From positions 1-64,000 of the forward strand of contig UBZM01000062.1 in assembly GCA_900470095.1 (NCBI GenBank): a stretch of 64,000 bases of DNA, written 5' to 3'. The DNA is from Hyphomicrobiales bacterium. GTDB taxonomy: Bacteria; Pseudomonadota; Alphaproteobacteria; Rhizobiales; Beijerinckiaceae. Both the position numbers and the translations under genes were made by a program. Shown in pieces: positions 8,768 through 17,528 of the stretch (positions within the stretch are counted from its first letter, which is position 1; each line of letters begins with the position of its first letter). The notes under the pieces were generated by a model, which was given only the letters and a program-made list of their open reading frames with translations, was not told where the DNA came from and did no database searches.

Positions 8768-8773
8768 TAGCCT
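8768..8773 (+). promoter_or_regulatory. Putative -10 element of the OlsB-like gene
   Basis: TAGCCT preceded by TAC, 41 bp before the chosen ATG at 8814. The -35 is poor. It is listed because it repeats the CTAGCCT form seen before comM and corA. Confidence 0.35.
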
Positions 8774-8813
8774 GGCGAACTGCAGATTCGACGGCACAGG
8801 GACGAGACGGACA

Positions 8814-9764
8814 ATGGCCTTCGACATGTTGCGCGGCCTACGACAGCCGGCAAATCAGCTGCCGCCGGGCCACCCCTTCTTGTCGCGTTTCTCTCCACTC
8901 ATGCTGATCACCGGCGACACCGTGCGCCGCCTCAGTCGGAAACAGGATCGCCTGGGTGAAACGCTCGGCCGCTCCGGCTCGCTGGAAGTGCGGCTGGCGC
9001 GGGGGCCCCGGGAGATCTGGCGCGCGCAGCGCCTGCGCTATCGGGTCTTCTACCAGGAGATGTCGGCAAAGCCGGATGTCGTCGCCCGCATGTTCCGGCG
9101 CGATGCGGATCGCTATGACGCGGCTTGCGACCATCTCCTTGTCATCGACCATGCGGCGCGCGGCCGTTTCGGCGGTCTGAAACCGAAGGTCGTGGGCACT
9201 TATCGCTTGATGCGCGAAGGTTCGGCTCTACGGCTTGGCGGCTTCTACACCCAATCGGAATTCGATCTCTCGGGAATGATCGAGCGCCATCGCGGCCTGC
9301 GCTTCCTCGAGCTCGGTCGCTCCTGTGTGCTCAAGCCCTATCGCACCAAGAAGACGGTGGAACTGCTCTGGCACGGCATCTGGGCCTATGTCCGGCACCA
9401 TCGCATCGATGCGATGTTCGGCTGCGCCAGTTTTGATGGCACCGATCCGGATGCGCTGGCGCTGCCATTGAGCTTCCTGCATCACCATGCCCGCGCCGAG
9501 GGCGAGTGGGCCGCCACGGCCCGCCCGGAACGTCATATTGCGATGGACCGGCTGCCGATCGAAGAGGTCGATGCCAAGGCGGCGCTGAAGCTGCTGCCGC
9601 CGCTGATCAAGGGCTACTTGCGACTCGGCGCCCGCTTCGGCTCGGGCGCGGTCGTCGACAAGCAGTTCGGCACCACCGATGTGCTGGTCATCGTGCCGGT
9701 CTCGGCGATCGACCGGCGCTATCTCGACTACCTCGGCGACGAAGGGCAGCGCTACGCGGCTTGA
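8814..9764 (+). CDS. olsB: OlsB-like GNAT N-acyltransferase (ornithine lipid synthesis)
   Basis: A 316-residue member of the Acetyltransf_5/OlsB group. The conserved opening GSLEVRLARGPREIWRAQRL leads to RYRVFYQEMS, then VVGTYRLM and FLELGRSCVLKPYR, a typical acyl-ACP-using N-acyltransferase core. The known family member OlsB transfers 3-hydroxyacyl groups from ACP to ornithine to make lyso-ornithine lipid, a phosphorus-free membrane lipid. The ATG at 8814 is chosen because the longer frame (from 8709) overlaps the kinase gene and has no homology-like sequence. No olsA is adjacent, so the symbol is tentative. Confidence 0.82.
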   Translation: MAFDMLRGLRQPANQLPPGHPFLSRFSPLMLITGDTVRRLSRKQDRLGETLGRSGSLEVRLARGPREIWRAQRLRYRVFYQEMSAKPDVVARMFRRDADRYDAACDHLLVIDHAARGRFGGLKPKVVGTYRLMREGSALRLGGFYTQSEFDLSGMIERHRGLRFLELGRSCVLKPYRTKKTVELLWHGIWAYVRHHRIDAMFGCASFDGTDPDALALPLSFLHHHARAEGEWAATARPERHIAMDRLPIEEVDAKAALKLLPPLIKGYLRLGARFGSGAVVDKQFGTTDVLVIVPVSAIDRRYLDYLGDEGQRYAA

Positions 9765-9771
9765 GCACCGC

Positions 9772-10638
9772 TCACTCGCCTGCTGACGCCAGCGCCCGCA
9801 GCGCCTCCCTGTAAGTGGGATAGCGCAGCTCATACCGCAGTTCGCGCGTCACCAGAGCGTTCGAGACGCGCTTGTTCTCGCCGTAGAAACTCGCAGCCAT
9901 CGGCGAGAGCTTTGCCGGGTCGAACGGAACTTCGGGAGGCGGGGCCAGACCCGCCAGTTCGGCGGCGAGCGTGATCACGTCCTGCGGCGGCGCCGGCTCG
10001 TCGTCGGTGACGTTGTAAACCGCGCCCGCTCGTGGCCTGGCCAGCGAAGCCAGCAGGATACCGGCGATATCGTCGACATGGATGCGATTGAAGACCTGGC
10101 CGGTCTTGATCAAGCGGTTGGCGGTGCCAGCGCGCAGCTTGGCGATGGCGTTGCGCCCGGGACCATAAATGCCGGAGAGCCGGAATATCTGCACCGGCTT
10201 GCCACTGCGTTCGCCCAGGGCAAGCCAGGCTTCGTCGATTTCGAGGCGCTGCTTCGAGCGCCGGCTCGTCGGCCGGCATTCGGCGCCTTCATCGATCCAG
10301 GCGCCGCCATGGTCGCCATAGACGCCAATGGTCGAGAGATAGCCGATCCAACGCAGGTTCGGCGCAGCAGCCAGCGCCTCGCCGAGTCCGTTCAGCACCG
10401 GATCGCCCGCGTCATCGGGCTGGACCGAGACGAGGACCGCGTCAGCCTCGGCGACGGCCTGGGCAAGGGGGCGCGATACCGCAAAACCGTCATAGACCAG
10501 CGTATGCAAGCCCTCGCGACTGAGGCGCCCCGCCTTCTCGGCCGATCGGACCGTACCGGTGACCTCCCAGCCCTCCGCTTGCGCCGCACGCGCGAAAAAC
10601 CCGGCGGAGTAGCCGAGACCGAGAATGACAAGCTTCAT
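9772..10638 (-). CDS. NAD(P)-dependent SDR/epimerase-like protein (YeeZ type)
   Basis: A 288-residue extended short-chain dehydrogenase-like protein. The Rossmann opening is MKLVILGLGYSAGFFARAA, followed by YLSTIGVYGDHGG (an atypical Ser/Tyr catalytic region) and FRLSGIYGPGRNA. This resembles the YeeZ/nucleoside-diphosphate-sugar epimerase group. The ATG at 10638 overlaps the queG stop by 4 bp (ATGA), so the two are translationally coupled. The substrate is unknown. Confidence 0.86.
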   Translation of the reverse strand: MKLVILGLGYSAGFFARAAQAEGWEVTGTVRSAEKAGRLSREGLHTLVYDGFAVSRPLAQAVAEADAVLVSVQPDDAGDPVLNGLGEALAAAPNLRWIGYLSTIGVYGDHGGAWIDEGAECRPTSRRSKQRLEIDEAWLALGERSGKPVQIFRLSGIYGPGRNAIAKLRAGTANRLIKTGQVFNRIHVDDIAGILLASLARPRAGAVYNVTDDEPAPPQDVITLAAELAGLAPPPEVPFDPAKLSPMAASFYGENKRVSNALVTRELRYELRYPTYREALRALASAGE

Positions 10639-11873
10639 GCGACGGGTTCCGGAGCGTTGGAAAGGGCAAGCCATTCCTGGCGGACATCAGGATCGGCTTC
10701 GCCGGAAAGTGCGGCCTCGGCAAGGCCGTGCGCGCGCCCAGGCGCGAGCCTGATCAAGGCCCAGGCGGCCATGGCGCGCACCAGAGGCGAAGCATCTGCA
10801 ATCAACCGCTCTGCGCTCGCTGCAAGGTCCGGCCGGCCACTATTGCCGATGGCGATCAACACATTGCGAATGAAGCGGTCACGACCGGTGCGCTTGACCG
10901 GCGTGCCGGCAAAGAGCTGGCGGAAGGATGGGTCGTCGAGCGCCGCGAGATCGGCCAGGGGCAATGCCTCAAGCTCGTCTTTCAGGGCAAGGCGCGTCTC
11001 GTGCGCGGCCTCGGCGAACTTGTTCCAGGGACATACGGCCAGGCAATCGTCGCAGCCGAAAACGCGGTTGCCGATGCCGGGCCGCAGGGCCGGGTCGATA
11101 TGGCCCTGATGCTCGATGGTGAGATAGGCGATGCAGCGGCGCGCATCGAGCTGATAGGGCGCGGGGAAGGCGTCGGTCGGGCAGATATCGAGGCAACGCC
11201 GGCAGGAGCCGCAATGGTCGCGTTCCGGCGCATCGACCGGCAGTTCCGCCGTGGTGTAGATCGCACCGAGAAAGAGCCAGGAGCCGTGCTCGCGTGAGAC
11301 CAGCACGGTATGCTTGCCCTGCCAACCGAGCCCCGCGGCCTGCGCCAGCGGCTTTTCCATCACCGGCGCAGTATCGACGAAGACCTTCACGTCAGCCCCG
11401 CCGCGGGCCGCCAGCAGCCCGGCGACACTCTTCAGCCGGCCCTTGATGACATCGTGATAGTCGCGCCGGCGGGCATAGAGCGAAATCGCTGCCTTGTCGG
11501 GTTGGCCGAGGATGGCGAGTGGATCGCCGTCGCCCGCATAGCTCACACCGAGCATCACGACGCTGCGCACCTCACTCCAGAGCCGGCGCGGATCAGCGCG
11601 TTCGTCCATGCGCTCGGTCAGCCAACCCATATCGCCGTGATGTCCGGCTGCCAGCCAGGCCCGGAGCCGTTCAGGCGCCTCGGGGATCGCACTGGCGGAG
11701 GCAATGCGAGCGACCACGAAGCCTTCGGCGCGCGCGCGCTCCAGCACCGCGCGCTTGAGTTTCTCGCCGTTCAGAAGTCCAGATTGTCGTAATGGGCGCT
11801 CGGCGCCATGCCCGGCACCCGGTCGCTCAACAGCGGCCGGAAGCTCGGCCGGGATTTGATCCTCGCGTACCAT
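10635..11873 (-). CDS. queG: tRNA epoxyqueuosine(34) reductase
   Basis: QueG reduces epoxyqueuosine to queuosine in the wobble position of tRNAs using cobalamin and two [4Fe-4S] clusters. The ferredoxin-like cluster motifs CGSCRRCLDICP and CDDCLAVCPWNKF are both present, and the C-terminus has HEAT-like helices. The coordinates give the longest ATG frame (412 residues). Conserved sequence begins only near residue 34 (GEKLKRAVLERARAEGF), where a CTG codon at 11774 overlaps the stop of the upstream GST gene. Starting there gives 379 residues, the length of E. coli QueG. The first 33 residues are therefore probably not translated. Confidence 0.94.
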   Translation of the reverse strand: MVREDQIPAELPAAVERPGAGHGAERPLRQSGLLNGEKLKRAVLERARAEGFVVARIASASAIPEAPERLRAWLAAGHHGDMGWLTERMDERADPRRLWSEVRSVVMLGVSYAGDGDPLAILGQPDKAAISLYARRRDYHDVIKGRLKSVAGLLAARGGADVKVFVDTAPVMEKPLAQAAGLGWQGKHTVLVSREHGSWLFLGAIYTTAELPVDAPERDHCGSCRRCLDICPTDAFPAPYQLDARRCIAYLTIEHQGHIDPALRPGIGNRVFGCDDCLAVCPWNKFAEAAHETRLALKDELEALPLADLAALDDPSFRQLFAGTPVKRTGRDRFIRNVLIAIGNSGRPDLAASAERLIADASPLVRAMAAWALIRLAPGRAHGLAEAALSGEADPDVRQEWLALSNAPEPVA

Positions 11874-12463
11874 GCGCGGGCGGCCTCGTCCTCTTCCCAG
11901 GGCACATCGCCGAGATAGTCGACGCAGGAGAGATGCGCCGCCGCGGCGAGATCGGCATAGCTCAGCGCGGTGCCTGCAAGCCAGTTCCGCTTGGCTGTCA
12001 GCCAGGCGATATAGCGCAAATGATAGCGCACATTGGCGCGTGCCGCGCGGATGGCGCTCATTTCCGGCGGGCCACCGCCCTCATCCCGGCTCATGAAGCG
12101 CTTCATGACCTTCTCAAGCACCAGCGGGTTGGTGATCTCGGTATCGAATTTGAGGTTGAACCAGTCGAGCAGGCGACGAACCTCGACGCGCTCGGCCATC
12201 CCTTCCGGCAACAGCCGCCGGGGACCCAGCGCCAGCCCGCGGGTCTCGTCGAGATATTCCGAGATCGGTCCGGCTCCCGGGACGGCAAAGCCATTCTCCT
12301 CGCGGAAGACCGGCGTCGTGCCTGCTGTGTTGAGTTCCAGAAACTCGCGCCGACGCTCCCAGACGCGCTCCTCGATCAGCTCTGCGTCCTGCCCGAACTC
12401 GCCAAGGACGAGCCGGATGAAACGCGAATGCGGGCATAACGGATAGTGATGAAGGGACGCCAT
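11771..12463 (-). CDS. Glutathione S-transferase family protein
   Basis: A 230-residue soluble GST. The thioredoxin-like N-terminal domain begins HHYPLCPHSRFIRLVLGE. The cis-proline/GSH-binding area is NTAGTTPVFREENGF with GPISEYLDE. The all-helical C-terminal domain carries LAGTALSYADLAAAAHLSC. It is the first gene of an overlapping minus-strand chain with queG and an SDR gene; no shared pathway is evident. It probably conjugates glutathione to an electrophile, substrate unknown. Confidence 0.88.
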   Translation of the reverse strand: MASLHHYPLCPHSRFIRLVLGEFGQDAELIEERVWERRREFLELNTAGTTPVFREENGFAVPGAGPISEYLDETRGLALGPRRLLPEGMAERVEVRRLLDWFNLKFDTEITNPLVLEKVMKRFMSRDEGGGPPEMSAIRAARANVRYHLRYIAWLTAKRNWLAGTALSYADLAAAAHLSCVDYLGDVPWEEDEAARAWYARIKSRPSFRPLLSDRVPGMAPSAHYDNLDF

Positions 12464-12707
12464 TGCACTCTTGAAACAGATGGATGCGGCCGAAGCAGGG
12501 CTGTCGAAGGGGGAGGCATCGGGCTATGCGCCGCGCATTTGCTATAGTCTCGGCCACGCCCCCTCACAACCCGCTGCCCACCGGAAGCCACGAATCCACG
12601 GCATTGGCTTGGCGAAGTGGTAACCAATTGGCAAAGAGCTTGGTTCCATAGAGGGGTACGGTTTACCTCTGCCGCGGCGGCGATCTGAGGCTTCCTGGGA
12701 AACAGCC

Positions 12708-13505
12708 ATGCAAAACCTGTTCGAAGCGATCGTGCTCGGCATCGTCGAGGGTCTGACCGAGTTCCTGCCAGTCTCCTCCACCGGCCATCTCCTGCTGCTC
12801 GGTCACTTTCTCGGCTTCGAATCGAACGGCAAGACCTTCGAGGTCCTGATCCAGCTCGGCGCGATCCTTGCCATCCTGCTGGTCTATTTCCGGCGGCTGC
12901 TCGACATTGCGCTGCGGCTGCGGACCGATCCGGCGGCACGGCGCTTCGTCATCGGCGTGCTCGTCGCCTTCCTGCCGGCGGCGGTGATCGGCGCATTGCT
13001 GCATGGCTTCATCAAGGGCGTTCTATTCAACCCGTTCCTGGTCTGCTGCGCCCTGATCGCGGGCGGGCTTGTACTGCTCGTCGTCGACGAACTCGAGCTC
13101 GAGGTGAAGCACACCGACGCCACCACCTTCCCGCTGCCGATGTATCTCAAGATCGGCTTCATCCAGTGTCTGGCGATGATCCCGGGCGTCTCGCGCTCGG
13201 GCTCGACCATCGTCGGCGCCATGCTGCTCGGCGCGAGCAAACGGGCGGCCGCGGAGTTCTCGTTCTTCCTCGCCATGCCGACCATGGCCGGCGCCTTCGC
13301 CTATGATCTCCTGAAGAATTACAAGACCCTGACCTTCGACGACACGATGCTGATCGTCGTCGGCTTCGTCGCGGCCTTCTTCGCGGCGCTCCTCGTGGTC
13401 AAGACCTTCCTCGACTACGTCTCGCGCCGTGGCTTCGCGCTCTTCGCCTGGTGGCGCATCATCGTCGGCGCGGCGGGCCTGGCGGGTCTGTGGGTGTTCG
13501 GCTGA
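12708..13505 (+). CDS. uppP: Undecaprenyl-diphosphatase (bacitracin resistance)
   Basis: A 265-residue polytopic inner-membrane enzyme of the BacA/UppP family. It dephosphorylates undecaprenyl pyrophosphate to recycle the lipid carrier for peptidoglycan and polysaccharide export. The first catalytic motif [20 protein letters not shown] lies at about residues 10-29, and the second, [17 protein letters not shown], at about 158-174. The length matches the family (about 265-275). Confidence 0.97.
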   Translation: MQNLFEAIVLGIVEGLTEFLPVSSTGHLLLLGHFLGFESNGKTFEVLIQLGAILAILLVYFRRLLDIALRLRTDPAARRFVIGVLVAFLPAAVIGALLHGFIKGVLFNPFLVCCALIAGGLVLLVVDELELEVKHTDATTFPLPMYLKIGFIQCLAMIPGVSRSGSTIVGAMLLGASKRAAAEFSFFLAMPTMAGAFAYDLLKNYKTLTFDDTMLIVVGFVAAFFAALLVVKTFLDYVSRRGFALFAWWRIIVGAAGLAGLWVFG

Positions 13506-13607
13506 TCGGAAGGCCCGTCGAGAGCTGGGATCCCAGCAGCTCCGACTGAAGGCGCTTTCCATCGCGGCCTGCCGTGTGGCGCCTCGGCTTTTCCGGCGCT
13601 GCCGTGC

Positions 13608-13613
13608 TAGCCT
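13608..13613 (+). promoter_or_regulatory. Putative -10 element of corA
   Basis: TAGCCT preceded by TGC (an extended -10 feature), 66 bp before the GTG start at 13680. No good -35 is visible. Confidence 0.35.
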
Positions 13614-13679
13614 GCAAGCGCCGCTATGGGTTGACCGGACGCTTTCAACCGGCCCCGAGATGCCAGGAGCGAGCCTGCC

Positions 13680-14648
13680 GTGAGTGTCATTGCCGCCTGT
13701 CACTATGTCGATGGGAAGCGCGTCGGGACCGTTTCGCTCGACCAGCCTTCGACCTGTGCCCAGGACCAATCCGATTTCGTCTGGATCGGCCTGCTGGAAC
13801 CCTCTGAAGAGGAGTTGCGCACGCTCCAGAGCAGCTACGGCTTGCATCCACTTGCGGTCGAGGATGCGCTCAAGGCGCATCAGATGCCCAAGGTCGACAT
13901 CTATGGCGACCAGCTCTTCATCGTGGCCCGCACGGCGCACCTGGAGGATGACCAGATCGCCTATGGCGAAACGGCGATCTTCGTTGGCAAGCACCACATC
14001 ATCACGGTTCGCCACGGCTCCGCACGGGCCCATACCGAGCTGCGCAGCCAACTCGAGGCCGCAACCGCGCAGATGCGCTACGGCGTCGATTACGTCCTGC
14101 ACGGCGTGCTGGACTTCATCGTCGACGGCTATTTCCCGATTGTGGAGACGATCGAGGAGGATGTCCTGGAGATGGAGCGGGAGATGCTCGCCAGCGAGTT
14201 CGGCCGGGTCGATGTGCCGCGCATCTTCGGACTGCGCCGCCAGCTCATCCGCTTCCAGCGGGTGCTCGGTCCGATGTCCGAACTCTGCCGCAAGCTGGTG
14301 CATCTGGATCTGCCTTGCATCGATGCCGAAGCGAAACCCTATTTCAATGACGTCTGGGACCATGCGCGGCGTGCCGAAGCCATGGTCGGGAGCCTGCGCG
14401 ACATCCTGACCTCCGTCTTCGAAGCGAGCCATCTGCTGGAACAGCAGCGCCAGGGCGTCATCACCAGGCAACTCGCGGCCTGGGCGGCCATCCTCGCGGT
14501 CCCGACCGCGGTCGCCGGGATCTACGGCATGAATTTCGAGCACATGCCCGAACTCAAGACGCAGTACGGCTATTTCGTCGTGCTCGGGCTGATCGCAGCG
14601 TTCTGCGCCACGCTCTACATGCGCTTCAAGCGGTTCGGCTGGCTCTGA
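13680..14648 (+). CDS. corA: CorA-family magnesium/divalent cation channel
   Basis: A 322-residue CorA/MIT-type transporter with a GTG start. A long cytoplasmic alpha/beta N-terminal part includes LHPLAVEDALKAHQMPKVD. A helical stalk follows, then two C-terminal membrane helices. The family signature YGMNFEHMPEL follows the first helix at about residues 281-291. It mediates Mg2+ influx as a pentamer and may carry Co2+ or Ni2+. It stands alone. Confidence 0.96.
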   Translation: MSVIAACHYVDGKRVGTVSLDQPSTCAQDQSDFVWIGLLEPSEEELRTLQSSYGLHPLAVEDALKAHQMPKVDIYGDQLFIVARTAHLEDDQIAYGETAIFVGKHHIITVRHGSARAHTELRSQLEAATAQMRYGVDYVLHGVLDFIVDGYFPIVETIEEDVLEMEREMLASEFGRVDVPRIFGLRRQLIRFQRVLGPMSELCRKLVHLDLPCIDAEAKPYFNDVWDHARRAEAMVGSLRDILTSVFEASHLLEQQRQGVITRQLAAWAAILAVPTAVAGIYGMNFEHMPELKTQYGYFVVLGLIAAFCATLYMRFKRFGWL

Positions 14649-14724
14649 GGAGAAGCCTCCGCGTCGTCGTCACAGGTCCGGCTTGCGCCCCCTGAAATGC
14701 GAGGCCGTCGTCGAGCTTAGCGTC

Positions 14725-16455
14725 CTAGCCGATCCTGGGATCGGTCGTGGGGGTCGCCGCATCCTGCACCGGTTGTGGCTGGGCGAAGGGCAGCGAGCCG
14801 GTCTGCCGCTCAATGACGCGGTGCACCACGGGCGGATTGGGCCCCTGGTGCAGGGCCCGTACCCTGTCGCCGATCATCGCATCGGCCTGGGTGACGCGCT
14901 GGTTCTGGCGGATATATTCGACCCAGGTCGGACTGTCATAGCGCTCGATCCAGAGCTGCGGATCGGTCAGGTCACGCAGCAAGGCCCAGTGCCTGGCGCC
15001 GTCGCGACGACGGATGCGGCGGCGCTCGGCCATCACGTTCAGGAAGGGGACGATGTCCTCCTCGCGAATGATATACTCGATGGTGACGATGATCGGGCCG
15101 CTGCGTGGCTCGATGTCGACGGCCACCTTCGGGACCTGCCAGCGGCTGAGCGGGTCGAGATTGAGCTGCTCGAGCGGTGGCAGCGCATAGCGCAGCCCAA
15201 GTGCTGCTCCGACAAGCAGGACGGCGCCCGCACAGTACAGGGCACGATCGGTGCCGAAATGCAGGGCGATATAGCCCCAGACCCAGCTGCCGAGCGCCAT
15301 CCCACCGAAGGTCGCCATCTGGTAGAGCGCCAGCGCCCGGCCGACGACCCAGCGCGGAGCCGAGAGCTGCACGGTCGCGTTGAAGGTCGAGAGTGCAAGG
15401 ACCCAGCTCGCTCCGGCGATGAGCAGGGCCGCCATGGTCGTCACGGTATAGACGCTCAGCCCCGCCAGGATGACCGCGGCCGAGAAGGCCGCGAATGAGG
15501 CGCGCACCAGCGTTTCGGTGCTGAGCGCACGGCGTACCCGCGCGCTCAGCAGAGCCCCCCCGACCGCTCCTGCGCCGAAAGCACCGAGCAGCAGGCCGAA
15601 GGTCAAAGGCCCGCCTTTGACGAGGTCGCGCGCCACCAGCGGCAGCAGCGCCTGCACCGCAATGGCACCGAATCCGAAGGCCGCGCCGCGCAGCAGCACC
15701 GAGCGGATATTTGGCGACATCGCGACATAGCGAATGCCGGCGCTCATCGCGATGCCGAGCGTCTCGCGGGGCAACACACGCTCGATCTTTGGCGGGTTCC
15801 AGCGCGCCAGCACGGTGACGAGCCCGATATAGCTCAGCGCGTTCACCGTGAAGGAGGCGACGACGCCCGCTGCCGCGACAATGAAGCCGCCCAGCGCCGG
15901 CCCGACACTGCGGGCGATGTTGAAGCCGACGCTGTTCAGCGTGATCGCGGCCGGCAGATCGCGCCGCGGCACCATCTCGCCAACCGAGGATTGCCAGGCG
16001 GGCCCGTTCAAAGCAGTGCCGCAGCCGATCAGGAAGGTCAGGCTGAGCAGCAGCCAGGGGGTGATCACGCCGAACCAGGCCGAGACGGCGAGCGCCACGG
16101 AGACCGTGAACATGAAGCCCTGCGCCGTCAGCATGATCTTGCGACGGTCGAAATTGTCGGAGATCGCACCGGCCGCCAGCGAGAACATCATGATCGGCAA
16201 GGTCGTCGAGGCCTGCACCAGCGCAACCATATCGGCAGAACTGGCGATCGAAGTCATCAGCCAGGCTGCGCCGACCGACTGGATCATCCCGCCGAAATTG
16301 GAGGCGAGGCTCGCGAACCACACAGCCCGGAAGATCGGCTGGCGCAGAGGCACGAATGGCGAAGACAACCCCTCATCGACCGCCCCATCCCCCGTCGCGG
16401 CAACGTCGGCTGCGGCTACGTCGGCGGTGGGTTGGGCATTCGGATCGTCAGGCAT
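14725..16455 (-). CDS. MFS_3-type exporter with C-terminal ABM-like soluble domain
   Basis: A 576-residue protein. Twelve helices (about residues 25-415) belong to the MFS_3 (transmembrane secretion effector/EntS-like) group. The extra C-terminal 150 residues are soluble and read like a ferredoxin-fold antibiotic-monooxygenase (ABM) domain: IIVTIEYIIREEDIVPFLNV, then RRIRRRDGARHWALLRD and WIERYDSPTWVEYIRQNQR. MFS_3 members often export siderophores or small hydrophobic compounds; the substrate is not inferable. The ABM reading rests on pattern, not a search. It is convergent with corA. Confidence 0.87.
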   Translation of the reverse strand: MPDDPNAQPTADVAAADVAATGDGAVDEGLSSPFVPLRQPIFRAVWFASLASNFGGMIQSVGAAWLMTSIASSADMVALVQASTTLPIMMFSLAAGAISDNFDRRKIMLTAQGFMFTVSVALAVSAWFGVITPWLLLSLTFLIGCGTALNGPAWQSSVGEMVPRRDLPAAITLNSVGFNIARSVGPALGGFIVAAAGVVASFTVNALSYIGLVTVLARWNPPKIERVLPRETLGIAMSAGIRYVAMSPNIRSVLLRGAAFGFGAIAVQALLPLVARDLVKGGPLTFGLLLGAFGAGAVGGALLSARVRRALSTETLVRASFAAFSAAVILAGLSVYTVTTMAALLIAGASWVLALSTFNATVQLSAPRWVVGRALALYQMATFGGMALGSWVWGYIALHFGTDRALYCAGAVLLVGAALGLRYALPPLEQLNLDPLSRWQVPKVAVDIEPRSGPIIVTIEYIIREEDIVPFLNVMAERRRIRRRDGARHWALLRDLTDPQLWIERYDSPTWVEYIRQNQRVTQADAMIGDRVRALHQGPNPPVVHRVIERQTGSLPFAQPQPVQDAATPTTDPRIG

Positions 16456-16514
16456 GCCATAGGGTTAGAGCCTCGCCCGCGGGCTGCCAACCATCAGTTT
16501 GGAATGATTTGCTC

Positions 16515-17426
16515 TTAGGCACCCGTTTGCGCGGAAAGCCCTTCCCTGCGACGCCCACGCCGCTCGACCTGCCGCGCCTCAGGCGCACGCCAGTAATGGG
16601 CGAAGGCGACGAGAAGCCCCGCCAGCGCGACCCAATGCCCGGGCCTGAGGGCCTCGAGATCACCATAGACGACGATATCGGCATTGGCCTGGAACACCAG
16701 CCAGGCCGAGGCACCGGTCGCCAACGCATACCAGGCCGTCTCACAGAGCGCAGTCAGAAGGCCGGCCGCAAGCGCCGTCAGGATCAGCCGGGGCGTATCG
16801 AACGTCACGCCGAATCGCGGCAGCAGCCGATAAAGCATCAGCAGGCCGAAGAGCCCGGTCATCAACGCCGGCTGGGTAACGTCGATCTTCGACTGCAGGG
16901 CAAAGTGCAGCAGCCCTAGCGCGGCGATGGCATAGACGAGGTTATGCAGTAGTTGCCAGCGGGCGGAGCCCAGCCGGCGGATCATGCCGTCGGTCGAGGT
17001 TACACCCAGTGCGACCAGTCCGGTCAGCGCCGTGATGCCGACGACGAGATAGAAGCGCTTGGCGATTTCGGAGACGATCAGCCCGGCGTCAAATCCGAGA
17101 TCGATGCAATAAAGCGCGAGATGGGCGAGCGCATAGGCCAGCACGGAGAGGCCGAGCATGCGGCGGATGCCGATGAGCTTGCTCCAGTCGAGAAGCCGGC
17201 GCAGCGGCGAGACAGAAAGCGTGACCAGCAGCAGCCTGAGCGCCCAGGTGCCGGTATCATGCACCGCCCGCGTCCAGGGCTTCGAGCCGAGCTGGCCAGT
17301 CCAGGCCTCGAAGGCGAGCCAGAGCGCCGGCAGCAGCACCAGCGCGAATGTCGCAGCGCGCAGCCCCGAGAAGCGCCCCTGCCGGTCCAGCCATGGCAAC
17401 CATGCCGTCATGCCGATCTCCACCAT
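16515..17426 (-). CDS. msrQ: MsrQ haem-binding subunit of periplasmic Met-sulfoxide reductase
   Basis: A 303-residue ferric-reductase-like membrane protein of the MsrQ/YedZ family. MsrQ passes electrons from the quinone pool or cytosolic flavin to the molybdoenzyme MsrP, which repairs oxidised methionines in periplasmic proteins. Six helices are visible. Histidines for haem ligation lie in LAHLALYCID and WQLLHNLVYAIAALGLLHF. The start at 17426 is chosen; a second ATG five codons on is possible, and longer frames overlap the divergent HAD gene. The msrP gene is not adjacent, unlike the usual msrPQ operon. Confidence 0.9.
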   Translation of the reverse strand: MVEIGMTAWLPWLDRQGRFSGLRAATFALVLLPALWLAFEAWTGQLGSKPWTRAVHDTGTWALRLLLVTLSVSPLRRLLDWSKLIGIRRMLGLSVLAYALAHLALYCIDLGFDAGLIVSEIAKRFYLVVGITALTGLVALGVTSTDGMIRRLGSARWQLLHNLVYAIAALGLLHFALQSKIDVTQPALMTGLFGLLMLYRLLPRFGVTFDTPRLILTALAAGLLTALCETAWYALATGASAWLVFQANADIVVYGDLEALRPGHWVALAGLLVAFAHYWRAPEARQVERRGRRREGLSAQTGA

Positions 17427-17528
17427 CGCATGTCCCGAATACGCGAGAGGCCTTGCCTCTGTCTCGCACGTCTGCACACAAGGGCGTGAGCCTTCTGCGA
17501 TCCCCCTCTTCCTCAGAATGGACCGGCC

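Noticed and set aside
13524-13537. GCTGGGATCCCAGC palindrome after uppP as a terminator.
   Set aside because: The palindrome leaves almost no loop and has no U tract, so termination is unsupported.
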